A stretch of 64,000 bases of DNA from UBA830 sp038146925 (GTDB lineage Bacteria > Pseudomonadota > Alphaproteobacteria > MPNO01 > UBA830), in the NCBI GenBank assembly GCA_038146925.1, contig JAYQSP010000008.1:1-64000 (forward strand), read 5' to 3'. Shown one piece after another: positions 42,273 to 50,364 of the stretch (position 1 is its first letter; each line of letters opens with the position of its first letter). Below the pieces are notes generated by a model. That model was not told the origin of the DNA, did no database searches, and was given only the letters and a program-made list of their open reading frames with translations. The translations under genes were made by a program, and so were the position numbers.

Positions 42273-42367
42273 GATTCCAGCGCGACTCCCCGTCAAGAAT
42301 TATTTTTAGAGTCAAAGGGTTAGGGTGAATCTACGCTATATCTGGAGTCCCGGACTCTGCGAGACTC
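42273..42367. promoter_or_regulatory. Dense GANTC cluster in the ccrM upstream region
   Basis: Seven GANTC sites lie within 95 bases, at 42273 (GATTC), 42284 (GACTC), 42309 (GAGTC), 42327 (GAATC), 42345 (GAGTC), 42353 (GACTC) and 42363 (GACTC); another is at 42412. About one per 256 bases is expected by chance. These are the substrate of CcrM itself, so the gene may be regulated by the methylation state of its own promoter, as known for Caulobacter ccrM. Confidence 0.7.
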
Positions 42368-42963
42368 AACATCTTGGCGATGGGAGCATAGGTCCGCCGG
42401 TGATGTGCGGTGATTCCGGCGGCGGCAAGACCGTCCCGGTGCTGCCGCGTGCCGTATCCGGCGTTCCGTTCCCATCCGAACGCGGGGTAGCGTGCCGCCA
42501 GCGCGGCCATGATCCGGTCGCGTGTCACCTTGGCGACGATGGACGCTGCCGCGATCGATATACTGAGACTGTCGCCCTTTACGACCGTTCGCCCGGCACA
42601 GGGCAGGTCCGGCGGCAGCCGGTTGCCGTCGATAAGTGCGATATCGGGTGCGGCGCCGAGCCCGCCCACTGCGCGGCGCATGGCGGCATAAGTAGCCGCA
42701 AGAATGTTGTCGCGTTCGATTTCCGCCACGCTGGCGGCCCCGATGCCGATATCGGCCCAGCGATACAATTCCTCCAGCAGCATTTCGCGGCGGGCGGCGC
42801 TCAGTTTCTTGGAATCGTCCAGGCCCGTCATCAGCGCGTCCGGCATGTCGGCGGGAAGGATGACGGCCGCCGCGACGACCGGCCCGGCCCAGGGGCCGCG
42901 CCCTGCCTCGTCGACCCCCGCGACGACGCCGGTGCAGGCCTGCTCCAGGGAGAGATCAGGCAT
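42331..42963 (-). CDS. rnhB: Ribonuclease HII
   Basis: RNase HII removes single ribonucleotides and primers from DNA. The 210-residue protein has the first catalytic motif GVVAGVDEAGRGPWAGPVVAAAVIL and the other acidic residues in TGLDDSKKLSAARREML, IALIDGNRLP and SIVAKVTRDRIMA. It starts at ATG 42963 (MPDLSLEQACTG), eight bases inside the end of the antiporter gene, so the two are probably co-transcribed. ccrM follows, a gene order (rnhB-ccrM) often found in alphaproteobacteria. Confidence 0.95.
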   Translation of the reverse strand: MPDLSLEQACTGVVAGVDEAGRGPWAGPVVAAAVILPADMPDALMTGLDDSKKLSAARREMLLEELYRWADIGIGAASVAEIERDNILAATYAAMRRAVGGLGAAPDIALIDGNRLPPDLPCAGRTVVKGDSLSISIAAASIVAKVTRDRIMAALAARYPAFGWERNAGYGTRQHRDGLAAAGITAHHRRTYAPIAKMLSLAESGTPDIA

Positions 42964-44431
42964 CGGGCTTTTTGTCCGGGCCGGCGTCGCAGCCATTCTC
43001 GACGGAATGTTTTTCCGCGGTATCGAAGTCTGTACTGCCGGTATCGGTTTCCGTTTCGGCTGCATCCTTCGGGGGCGCCAGCAACTTCGTCGATGCAGGC
43101 ATCCGCCGATGCGGTTCCTTGATCCGGGCGAGAAACGGGAACCGGGTGGTGGCGCGATCCCAGGTGGTGCGCGCCAGGACGCGTGTGACGAGAACGAATC
43201 GACGCGAACCGTGCTGGACGACTTTGACCTCGTCGCCATAGGCGGCGTCGATCAGCTCGTGCAGCGTGTCGATGCGGCGGCTGGCCAGGCCGTGGACACG
43301 GCGCGCGCTGGTAAGCCACAGCGGGTTTAATGACAGGCTCAGCACCGTGACGGCGATGACGAGGCGGGATTCCTCTTCGCCGATGGCGCCCGCTGCCAGG
43401 CCGGTCGCCGCCAGCAGGAAGGAGAATTCGCCGAGTTGCGACAGCGTCAGACCCTGCAGCGAGGCCCGCTGCCAGGTTTCGCCGAGAAACCGCATGATGC
43501 CGATATTCATCGCCGTCTTGAACAGGGTAACGACCAGCAGCACCACCAGCACGGTCCAGAAATTCTCGGCGATGAATTTCAGATCGATCAACAGACCGAC
43601 CGACAGGAAGAACACCATCACCAGCACGCTCTGGATCGGTCGGATGGCGTGCACCATCTGTTCGCGCTGGGTCGACCGGCCGATCACCAGCCCGGCGAGA
43701 AATGCGCCGTAGGCCGGCGACAGCCCCATGAAACCGAAGACGGCGCCGAACCCGAAGCAATAGACCAGTCCGGTCAGCGGCGAAAGGTCGACATTCCCCA
43801 TCACGATGCGGGCGAAGGGCAGGTTGACGCGGCGTTTGTTCAGCGTGCGCACCAGAACCACCAGCACGCCCACCGACAACGCGATCTGAACGAAGGCCCA
43901 GAAGCCCAGCGTACCGCTGCCGATGTTTTCGACGATCAGCAGCATCGGCAGGAAGGCGAGGTCCTGACCGATCAGGATGGCTACGGCGATCTTGCCGGTG
44001 CGGGCGCGCAGCTGGCCAGTTTCCTCCAGCATCTTGATGGCGACGGCTGTGCTCGACAGCGCGATGACGAAACCGAGCAGGATCGACTGTGCCGTGGTGA
44101 AGCCGAGAAACACAGAACACAGGAATATGGCGACCAGACTGCCCGCGATCTGCAGCGCCACGGCGCTGAGCGCCATTTTCCATGTCACCATGAAAATGCG
44201 CACGCTAAGCTCGGTGCCGATCAGAAACAGCAGCAGCAGCACGCCGAGCTCCGCCAGCCCGCCGATCTGTTCGCGGTTCTCGACCACGCCGAACGCACTC
44301 GGCCCCAGCAGCACGCCGGCGACGATATAGCCGACCAGCGCCGGCTGTTTCAGCCGTGCCATCAGCATGCCGCAAAGCAGGGCAGCCAGCCCGACAACGG
44401 CCATGCCGGTTAGGTTAATGTGTGCATCCAT
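42956..44431 (-). CDS. Cation:proton antiporter, KefB/CPA2 type
   Basis: A monovalent cation:proton antiporter of the CPA2 family, with 491 residues. The first about 380 residues contain roughly 12 membrane helices: ALVGYIVAGVLLGPSAFG, ELGVLLLLFLIGTELS, ALSSTAVAIKMLEETGQ and LTLSQLGEFSFLLAATGLA are typical. The C-terminal tail (about residues 385-491) is polar and has no RCK/TrkA nucleotide-binding domain, unlike full-length KefB/KefC, and ends in an acidic, low-complexity stretch. It overlaps rnhB. Substrate (K+ or Na+) cannot be decided from sequence. Confidence 0.92.
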   Translation of the reverse strand: MDAHINLTGMAVVGLAALLCGMLMARLKQPALVGYIVAGVLLGPSAFGVVENREQIGGLAELGVLLLLFLIGTELSVRIFMVTWKMALSAVALQIAGSLVAIFLCSVFLGFTTAQSILLGFVIALSSTAVAIKMLEETGQLRARTGKIAVAILIGQDLAFLPMLLIVENIGSGTLGFWAFVQIALSVGVLVVLVRTLNKRRVNLPFARIVMGNVDLSPLTGLVYCFGFGAVFGFMGLSPAYGAFLAGLVIGRSTQREQMVHAIRPIQSVLVMVFFLSVGLLIDLKFIAENFWTVLVVLLVVTLFKTAMNIGIMRFLGETWQRASLQGLTLSQLGEFSFLLAATGLAAGAIGEEESRLVIAVTVLSLSLNPLWLTSARRVHGLASRRIDTLHELIDAAYGDEVKVVQHGSRRFVLVTRVLARTTWDRATTRFPFLARIKEPHRRMPASTKLLAPPKDAAETETDTGSTDFDTAEKHSVENGCDAGPDKKPDA

Positions 44432-44497
44432 GGAGGCGGCAACTTAACACGCCATCCGGTTCACGCGGGAGAATCTGTATCCGTGCGGCCTGGAAAT

Positions 44498-45583
44498 TCA
44501 GTCGAACAGTCCCGCTTGGTCGCCCCGTCGCAGCGGTGGCCGGAACAAGTCGGTCCGCAGCTTGTACCGGCGTTCGTTGAGACCGAGGCGTTTGCAGGCT
44601 TTTTCGAACCGCTGCTGCAGCAGCCGGGCGTATGCGCCTGTGCCACGCATGCGCTGGCCGAATTCCGGCACGTACATCTGGCCCTCCCGCGTGCCGCGCA
44701 CGGCGTTCAGTACGTGGTCGGCCTTCATCGGCACGTGCGCTTCCAGCCATTCGCGGAACAGATCCTTTATTTCCAGCGGCAGGCGCAGCAGCACGTAGCC
44801 GGCGATGGTCGCGCCCGCGCCGCACGCGGCTTCGAGAATCGATTCCAGTTCCGGATCGTTCAGCACCGGTATCATCGGTGCGGCCATCACGCCGGTCTGC
44901 ACGCCGGCGTCCGACAGCGCCCGGATCGCTTCCAGCCGCCGGGCCGGGGTCGGGCAACGCGGTTCCATCTTGCGGGCGAAGCCGCGGTCCAGCGTGGTGA
45001 CCGACAGGCAGACCTGCGCCAGGCCCTTTCTTCCCATCGGGCCCAGGATATCGAGATCGCGCATCACCAGGCTGGACTTGGTAACGATGCCGACCGGATG
45101 GTCATGCGCAGCCAGGACTTCGAGTATGCGGCGGGTAATATTGAGTTCGCGTTCGACCGGCTGATACGGATCGGTATTCGTGCCCATCGCCATGACGGCG
45201 CATTTGTATTTCGGCGTGCGCAGCTCTTTTTCCAGCAGGGCGGCGGCGTCCGGCTTGTAGAAAATCCTGCTTTCGAAATCGAGCCCGGGCGACAGGCCGA
45301 GATAGGCATGGGTCGGTCGTGCGAAACAATAGACGCAGCCGTGCTCGCACCCTTTGTAGGGATTGATCGACCGGTCGAACGGCACGTCAGGCGACTGGTT
45401 GCGGGTGACGATCTTTTTCGTGGCTTCGGCGGTCAACGTGGTGCGCAGGGGTGGAATATCGACATCGAGGGCCGAACCCCAGCCATCGTCGATGGGCATG
45501 CTGTCATGCGGTTCGAACCGGCCCGCCCGGTTGCTGACGGCGCCGCGTCCCTTGCGCGGGGTGTCGGGTATCTGCGTATCCAT
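44498..45583 (-). CDS. PA0069 family radical SAM protein
   Basis: A radical SAM protein of the spore-photoproduct-lyase-like group found widely in proteobacteria, role unknown. The iron-sulfur motif reads NPYKGCEHGCVYCFARPTHAYLG near residue 78 (Cx3Cx2C), followed by the family blocks MAMGTNTDPYQPVERELNITR and IVTKSSLVMRDLDIL. It is 361 residues from ATG 45583 (MDTQIPDTPRKGRGA); a longer frame starts eleven codons upstream without support. It is divergent from the glycosyltransferase at 45701. Confidence 0.9.
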   Translation of the reverse strand: MDTQIPDTPRKGRGAVSNRAGRFEPHDSMPIDDGWGSALDVDIPPLRTTLTAEATKKIVTRNQSPDVPFDRSINPYKGCEHGCVYCFARPTHAYLGLSPGLDFESRIFYKPDAAALLEKELRTPKYKCAVMAMGTNTDPYQPVERELNITRRILEVLAAHDHPVGIVTKSSLVMRDLDILGPMGRKGLAQVCLSVTTLDRGFARKMEPRCPTPARRLEAIRALSDAGVQTGVMAAPMIPVLNDPELESILEAACGAGATIAGYVLLRLPLEIKDLFREWLEAHVPMKADHVLNAVRGTREGQMYVPEFGQRMRGTGAYARLLQQRFEKACKRLGLNERRYKLRTDLFRPPLRRGDQAGLFD

Positions 45584-45700
45584 GGGGCGGCGAGAGTGAC
45601 TCTGAAAAAAGAACAAAACAAGAACTTTTTTGACATCAAATCGCTGTCATTTTGGCGGCGTTCTGGAGACAGAGGCGGGATCGGTGCAGCGTGCCATGTT

Positions 45701-46396
45701 ATGAACACGTTTAATATGAATTCGCCACCAACCCTCTCCGTCGTCATTCCCACGTTGAACGCAGCGCGGACGTTACCCGTGACGCTGGCCGCATTGCGAG
45801 GCGGCGTTGACGATATCGTTGTCGCGGATGGCGGTTCTTCGGACGACACTGTCGATATTGCCCGGGTCGGGGGAGCAACCGTGGCGGTTTCGGAACGGGG
45901 GCGCGGCATTCAGCTTCGAACCGGCGCGGAAGCGGCGGCCTGCGACTGGCTGCTGTTTCTTCATGCCGATACCCGTCTGCAGGAAAGCTGGCGGCATCAG
46001 GTAGAGGATTTCACGACCGATCCGGACAACCGGAATCGTGCCGCCGTGTTCGCCTTCGCGCTGGACGATGCGTCTGCTCCGGCGCGTCGGGTGGAGAAAC
46101 TCGTCGCCTGGCGCTGCCGTTTGCTGGGGCTGCCCTATGGCGATCAGGGACTGTTGATTTCAAGGGCGCATTACGACGCGCTCGGCGGGTTCCGGCCGAT
46201 GCCGCTGATGGAGGACGTCGATATCGTTCGTCGCATCGGAAAGAAAAACCTGACGGTGCTCAGCGCAAAGGCCGTCACGTCGGCCGAGCGTTATCGGCGC
46301 GATGGATGGTGGAGGCGCCCGGTCCGGAACCTCCTTTGCCTGTTTCTGTATTTTACGGGCGTGCCGCCGCGCATTCTGGAAAATATCTACCGGTGA
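45701..46396 (+). CDS. TIGR04283-type glycosyltransferase (rSAM/selenodomain-associated transferase 2)
   Basis: A family 2 glycosyltransferase of 231 residues. The nucleotide-sugar domain shows SVVIPTLNAARTLPVTLAAL, IVVADGGSSDDTVDIA and WLLFLHADTRL (the DxD-like metal site), and the C-terminal part GGFRPMPLMEDVDIVRRIG then YFTGVPPRILENIYR. It belongs to a family often found beside radical SAM/seleno-domain proteins and arsenosugar genes. The next gene is its usual partner transferase 1, overlapping by four bases. No ArsS-like radical SAM protein is seen here, although an unrelated radical SAM protein lies divergently upstream. Confidence 0.88.
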   Translation: MNTFNMNSPPTLSVVIPTLNAARTLPVTLAALRGGVDDIVVADGGSSDDTVDIARVGGATVAVSERGRGIQLRTGAEAAACDWLLFLHADTRLQESWRHQVEDFTTDPDNRNRAAVFAFALDDASAPARRVEKLVAWRCRLLGLPYGDQGLLISRAHYDALGGFRPMPLMEDVDIVRRIGKKNLTVLSAKAVTSAERYRRDGWWRRPVRNLLCLFLYFTGVPPRILENIYR

Positions 46397-46986
46397 AACA
46401 CGTCGTCATCTTCGCCCGCCGCCCGCAGCTCGGGCGCGTCAAGACCCGGCTGGCACGCGATATAGGGCCGGTGGAAACGTTGCGGTTTTACCGGTCGACC
46501 CTGGCGACCGTGACCCGCCGACTGTCCGCCGATGGCGGCTGGCAGACCTGGCTGGGGCTGACGCCGGACGAGACGGTTTTCGATGACCGCCTGTATCCGC
46601 CGATGGCGGGCCGGCTGCCGCAGGGCGGCGGCGATCTGGGCCTTCGCATGGCAAGATGTATGGCCCGGTTCGGGCATCAGCCGGCGTTGATCGTCGGCAG
46701 CGACATACCCGATGTAGACCGGCGGCATATCAGAGCGGCGTTCGCCGAACTGCGCCTCAACGATCTGGTGTTCGGGCCGTCCGGCGACGGCGGCTACTGG
46801 CTGGTCGGCGCGGCGCAGGGCGCGCGGGTGGGCGGGTTGTTCGACGACGTGCGATGGTCGACGGAACACGCGCTGGCCGACACGCTGGAAAACGTGCGCC
46901 CGGGCGTGCGGGTCGGCATGCTGGGAGAACTCGCCGATATTGACGACGGGGACGCCTATGCCGCGTGGCGGCGCGCTGCCGGATAA
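46393..46986 (+). CDS. TIGR04282-type transferase (rSAM/selenodomain-associated transferase 1)
   Basis: A small nucleotidyl/glycosyl transferase-like protein of 197 residues with a GT-A-like fold. It begins MKHVVIFARRPQLGRVKTRLARDIG, and the family motif LIVGSDIPDVDRRHIRAAFAEL then VFGPSGDGGYWLVG is evident. The GTG start overlaps the previous stop (GTGA). Paired genes of these two families are typically co-transcribed and are linked to unknown natural products and arsenosugar synthesis. The actual substrate here is not known. Confidence 0.87.
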   Translation: MKHVVIFARRPQLGRVKTRLARDIGPVETLRFYRSTLATVTRRLSADGGWQTWLGLTPDETVFDDRLYPPMAGRLPQGGGDLGLRMARCMARFGHQPALIVGSDIPDVDRRHIRAAFAELRLNDLVFGPSGDGGYWLVGAAQGARVGGLFDDVRWSTEHALADTLENVRPGVRVGMLGELADIDDGDAYAAWRRAAG

Positions 46987-46990
46987 CGGA

Positions 46991-47521
46991 TTACTTTTCC
47001 TGCAGCCGCGGTATCAGTTCCACGAAGTTGCACGGCTTGTGCCTGATATCGAGCTGGTAGACGAGAATGTCGTCCCAGGCATCCTTGCAGGCGCCGGTGG
47101 AACCGGGCAGGGCGAACAGATAGGTGCCGTTGGCGACGCCGGCGGTGGCGCGTGACTGAATGGTCGACGTGCCGATTTTCTCATACGACAGCATACGGAA
47201 CAGTTCGCCGAAGCCGGCGACTTCCTTTTCGTAGACGGCGTGGAATGCTTCAGGCGTTACGTCGCGTCCCGTGACCCCGGTGCCGCCGGTTGCCAGCACG
47301 GCGTCGATTTCCGGGTTGTCGATCCAGCTGCGCAGCTGCGTGACGATTGCGTCCTTGTCGTCTTTCACGATCGCACGGCCGGCCAGATTGTGACCCGCGC
47401 CCTGCAGGCGTTCGCACAGCGTGTCGCCGGATTTGTCGTCCGCGGCGGTCCGCGTATCCGACACCGTCATCACGGCTATGTTGATTGCGACGAAATCTAT
47501 GTCTTCGTTAATTCCGAACAT
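46991..47521 (-). CDS. moaB: Molybdenum cofactor biosynthesis protein B
   Basis: MoaB/MogA proteins act in molybdopterin adenylylation. The 176-residue protein has the family motifs AVMTVSDTRTAADDKSGDTLCERL and VLATGGTGVTGRDVTPEAF, and ends with the TYLFALPGSTGACKDAWDDILVYQLD block. It starts at ATG 47521, inside the last 14 bases of slt, and so is coupled to it. It supports the molybdenum hydroxylase encoded at 16613. Confidence 0.94.
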   Translation of the reverse strand: MFGINEDIDFVAINIAVMTVSDTRTAADDKSGDTLCERLQGAGHNLAGRAIVKDDKDAIVTQLRSWIDNPEIDAVLATGGTGVTGRDVTPEAFHAVYEKEVAGFGELFRMLSYEKIGTSTIQSRATAGVANGTYLFALPGSTGACKDAWDDILVYQLDIRHKPCNFVELIPRLQEK

Positions 47522-49331
47522 CTTCGGCCACCGATCCTTCTGCACCGTCGACAGCGATGTAGACCGGTCGCTCGCCCGCGGCAAGGGCGTCGAGCGAGGG
47601 GGCGGGTTCGCCCAGGCGTTCGCGGTACATCCAGAGATTGGACAATACCCGTTCGATGAAGATGCGCGTTTCCCGCGCCGGGATGCTTTCGATGAACATC
47701 AGCGCATCGGTATAGGCGCCCTTGCGGGCCCGGCGCTGCCATTTCCGCAAATTGCCCGGTCCGCCGTTATAGGCCGCGGCCGTCAGCAGCAGGTCGCCGT
47801 TGATGTGATCGTTCTCCAGCAGATGCCGGATATATTTCTGCCCGAGGGAGATGTTGAGCGCCGGATCGTAGAGCCGGTCGCGTTTCTTGCTGCGGAAGCG
47901 TTTCTGGGCGATGAAGCCTGCGGTGGCCGGCATCAGCTGCATCAGGCCGCGCGCGCCGGCGGAGCTCTTTGCCCGCACGTTGAACGCCGATTCCTGGCGC
48001 ATGAAGGCGAAGATCAGCGCCCGGTCGATCCGGAATCCTTCACGTGGTTTCCAGTCCGGCAGCGGATACAGCGCGCCCGCGGGTATCGGGCCGGCAGCAC
48101 CGATCAGCGCCGCCCCCGCACGATAGGACACCATGGGCAGGGATTTGTTTTCGGCGACGGCGATCAGCGCTTCCGTCAGGGCGCGGTCGCCGGCATCGGC
48201 CATGAAGCGCAGTTCGCGTTCGGCGCGGGTATTTTGTCCGACTTGCAGCAGCGCCGTCGCACGTCTGCCGCTCGGCGCCTTCAGGACGCGTTCGAGCCGG
48301 GCTTCGGTCAGAAGCATCGGCGACCAGTCGAGCGGCGATTGCTCGCCCAGCCAGCGCCGGGCAATGATGCCGTAAAAAGTGCGCGGCTGTTCGGCCGCCA
48401 TTGTAAGCCAGCGGCTGACATTGGTGGGGCGTTGGCCGGCCATGTTGGAGCGCGCGGCCCAGAATGCAGCGGCGGCATGGTCGTAGCCGGTCACTTTCGG
48501 CGACAGGGCGACGGCTTCGAAATGATCGGCCGCTTCGAGGTACTTGCCAAGACGATAGGCCGACAGTCCGGCGATCCAGTGCGCGTAAGGAATGCGCGAT
48601 CCGGACCGCGCCGCCGCACGCGATGCCAGGTCGTATGCTTTGTCACCGTCGCCATGGAAAAACCAGCCTGACGCAATATGGGTGCGGGCGAGATCGAGCC
48701 CGGTGCGACCCAGACGGCGTTGCACCGTCTTGCCCGATATATAACGTGTGGCCGCCGATAGCCGACGCTGATAGGTCATGCGGCGGACCTGATGAATAAT
48801 GCGTTTCGCGGACCGTTTACCGGGGCGATATCCGGAATGTTCGATAATCGTCGTTGGCTGATAGGACGGGTAAAACTTGCGCTGCGGCTTGCGGGGCGCG
48901 CGATAGTTCCGCGGCTTGCGCGACAGCGCCAGCTTGTAGATACGCCGGGCGTCCGGATGATCGGCATAGGATTTCAGCCACTTGGCGAGCTCGGTATAAC
49001 GCGACCGGTATTTTGTCGGATGCAGATAGCGCTGCGCCTGGACGTGGCCCAACAGCAACCGGTCATCGAGCTGTTTGATCAGCTTGTCGGCGCGGCGCCA
49101 GTCGCCCTTCTTCTGCAGGGCGAAGATACGCCTGTACCGTCGTTCGTCCGGCGCCGAGAGTATCTCCGGCAGGTCAACGCTTCTGGCTTCCGACCCGGCG
49201 GGGAGGGATGCGGTTTCCGCAGCCTGCGACGCGGACGGCGGCACAACCGCCAGAACCGTCCAGGCGAAAAGCGCCGCACCGACCATTCCGGTTCGACCAA
49301 GACGTTGATCTATCGAGAAAATTCCCCGCAT
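47508..49331 (-). CDS. slt: Soluble lytic murein transglycosylase
   Basis: A periplasmic enzyme that cleaves peptidoglycan glycan strands. The 607-residue protein begins with a signal sequence (about residues 1-38), has a long alpha-superhelical domain of Slt70 type (about 60-430), and a C-terminal SLT domain with the catalytic Glu in LIFAFMRQESAFNVRAKSSAGARGLMQLMPATAGFIA and the AAYNGGPGNLRKW block. Its end overlaps moaB by 14 bases. The protein is full length for the alphaproteobacterial form. Putative promoter sequence lies in the 125-base gap before the uracil-DNA glycosylase gene. Confidence 0.94.
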   Translation of the reverse strand: MRGIFSIDQRLGRTGMVGAALFAWTVLAVVPPSASQAAETASLPAGSEARSVDLPEILSAPDERRYRRIFALQKKGDWRRADKLIKQLDDRLLLGHVQAQRYLHPTKYRSRYTELAKWLKSYADHPDARRIYKLALSRKPRNYRAPRKPQRKFYPSYQPTTIIEHSGYRPGKRSAKRIIHQVRRMTYQRRLSAATRYISGKTVQRRLGRTGLDLARTHIASGWFFHGDGDKAYDLASRAAARSGSRIPYAHWIAGLSAYRLGKYLEAADHFEAVALSPKVTGYDHAAAAFWAARSNMAGQRPTNVSRWLTMAAEQPRTFYGIIARRWLGEQSPLDWSPMLLTEARLERVLKAPSGRRATALLQVGQNTRAERELRFMADAGDRALTEALIAVAENKSLPMVSYRAGAALIGAAGPIPAGALYPLPDWKPREGFRIDRALIFAFMRQESAFNVRAKSSAGARGLMQLMPATAGFIAQKRFRSKKRDRLYDPALNISLGQKYIRHLLENDHINGDLLLTAAAYNGGPGNLRKWQRRARKGAYTDALMFIESIPARETRIFIERVLSNLWMYRERLGEPAPSLDALAAGERPVYIAVDGAEGSVAEDVRN

Positions 49332-49456
49332 GCCCCTGTTAAAGTCGAAATTGGTTAATTATTCCTGACCGGTTCTAGCCGATGGCCTCCGAACCGGCAA
49401 CAAATGTTAACGATTTTTAACGACGATTTGAGCGGGGAAACGCGTTGGACGGCGGT

Positions 49457-50263
49457 TCAGGACGCTTCATCCAGCCGCGCGCGGATTTCGAGCAGATCCT
49501 GCCAGGTTTCCCGCTTCTGTGCAGGCTGGCGCAGCAGATATGCGGGGTGGAGCAGAGCGCGGGCGGGGACAGGATCGCCGGTTACGGGTTCGTACTGCAT
49601 CCATTTGCCACGCAGACGCATGATGCCTTCCTTGCGACGCAGCAGCGTTTTCGCCGACGTGCCTCCGACGAAGAGCAGAATGTCCGGCTTCACCAGTGCG
49701 ATGTGGCGTTCCAGAAACGGCAGACAGGCCGCGATCTCGGCGTCGGTCGGGTTGCGGTTGCCGGGGGGGCGCCATGGCAGGATGTTGGTGATGTATACCT
49801 CTGACCGTTCTATCCCGATGGCCGCGAGCATCCTGTCCAGCAACTGGCCAGCCGGTCCGACAAAGGGCACGCCCTTGCGGTCTTCTTCGCCGCCGGGCGC
49901 CTCGCCGATGAACATCAGCCGCGCGTCCGCCGTGCCGTCGGCAAAGACGAAGTTCATCGCCGTTTCTTTCAGCGGGCAACCGTCGAAAGCTTCGAACGCG
50001 GCGCGGAGTTCGTCCAGCGTCGAAGCCGCAGCGGCGATTTCCTGTGCAGTTTGGACGGCGGCGTCGCGGGATTGCAGCGGGGGCGGCGAAGCCGCTTCGC
50101 GCAACGATGTCGGTTTCGCGGCCGGGCGCGCGGCAGGCGCGGGCTGCGCCGCCGCCGGCGGTGGCGTGCTGAACCGGTCTACCGGCGCATCGCCGATCGT
50201 TTCGTCAACCCCTGCTTCGACATACCAGTCGAGCAGCGCTCGTGTTTCCGCGGTGCCGATCAT
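49457..50263 (-). CDS. Uracil-DNA glycosylase, family 4
   Basis: A 268-residue family 4 (4Fe-4S) uracil-DNA glycosylase that removes uracil from DNA. The active-site motif is LMFIGEAPGGEEDRKGVPFVGPAGQLLD, the His motif is RALLHPAYLLRQP, and a cluster Cys lies in FDGCPLKETAMNFVFADG. The first about 75 residues are Ala/Pro-rich (PPPAAAQPAPAARPAAKPT), an N-terminal extension common in alphaproteobacterial members. The gene is divergent from the ETF-ubiquinone oxidoreductase gene and co-directional with slt after 125 bases. Confidence 0.92.
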   Translation of the reverse strand: MIGTAETRALLDWYVEAGVDETIGDAPVDRFSTPPPAAAQPAPAARPAAKPTSLREAASPPPLQSRDAAVQTAQEIAAAASTLDELRAAFEAFDGCPLKETAMNFVFADGTADARLMFIGEAPGGEEDRKGVPFVGPAGQLLDRMLAAIGIERSEVYITNILPWRPPGNRNPTDAEIAACLPFLERHIALVKPDILLFVGGTSAKTLLRRKEGIMRLRGKWMQYEPVTGDPVPARALLHPAYLLRQPAQKRETWQDLLEIRARLDEAS

Positions 50264-50364
50264 GCTTGCAATCTAGATCATTTCGTCGCGGCTGGATAAT
50301 CCGCAATCGCGTGGTATACACAAAACCGAAACAAAAAAGACGCAACCGAAACGCGGAGCGACGA

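Noticed and set aside
49407..49420. Possible CtrA box upstream of slt
   Set aside because: Two TTAA half-sites are present but separated by six bases, not the seven of the consensus.
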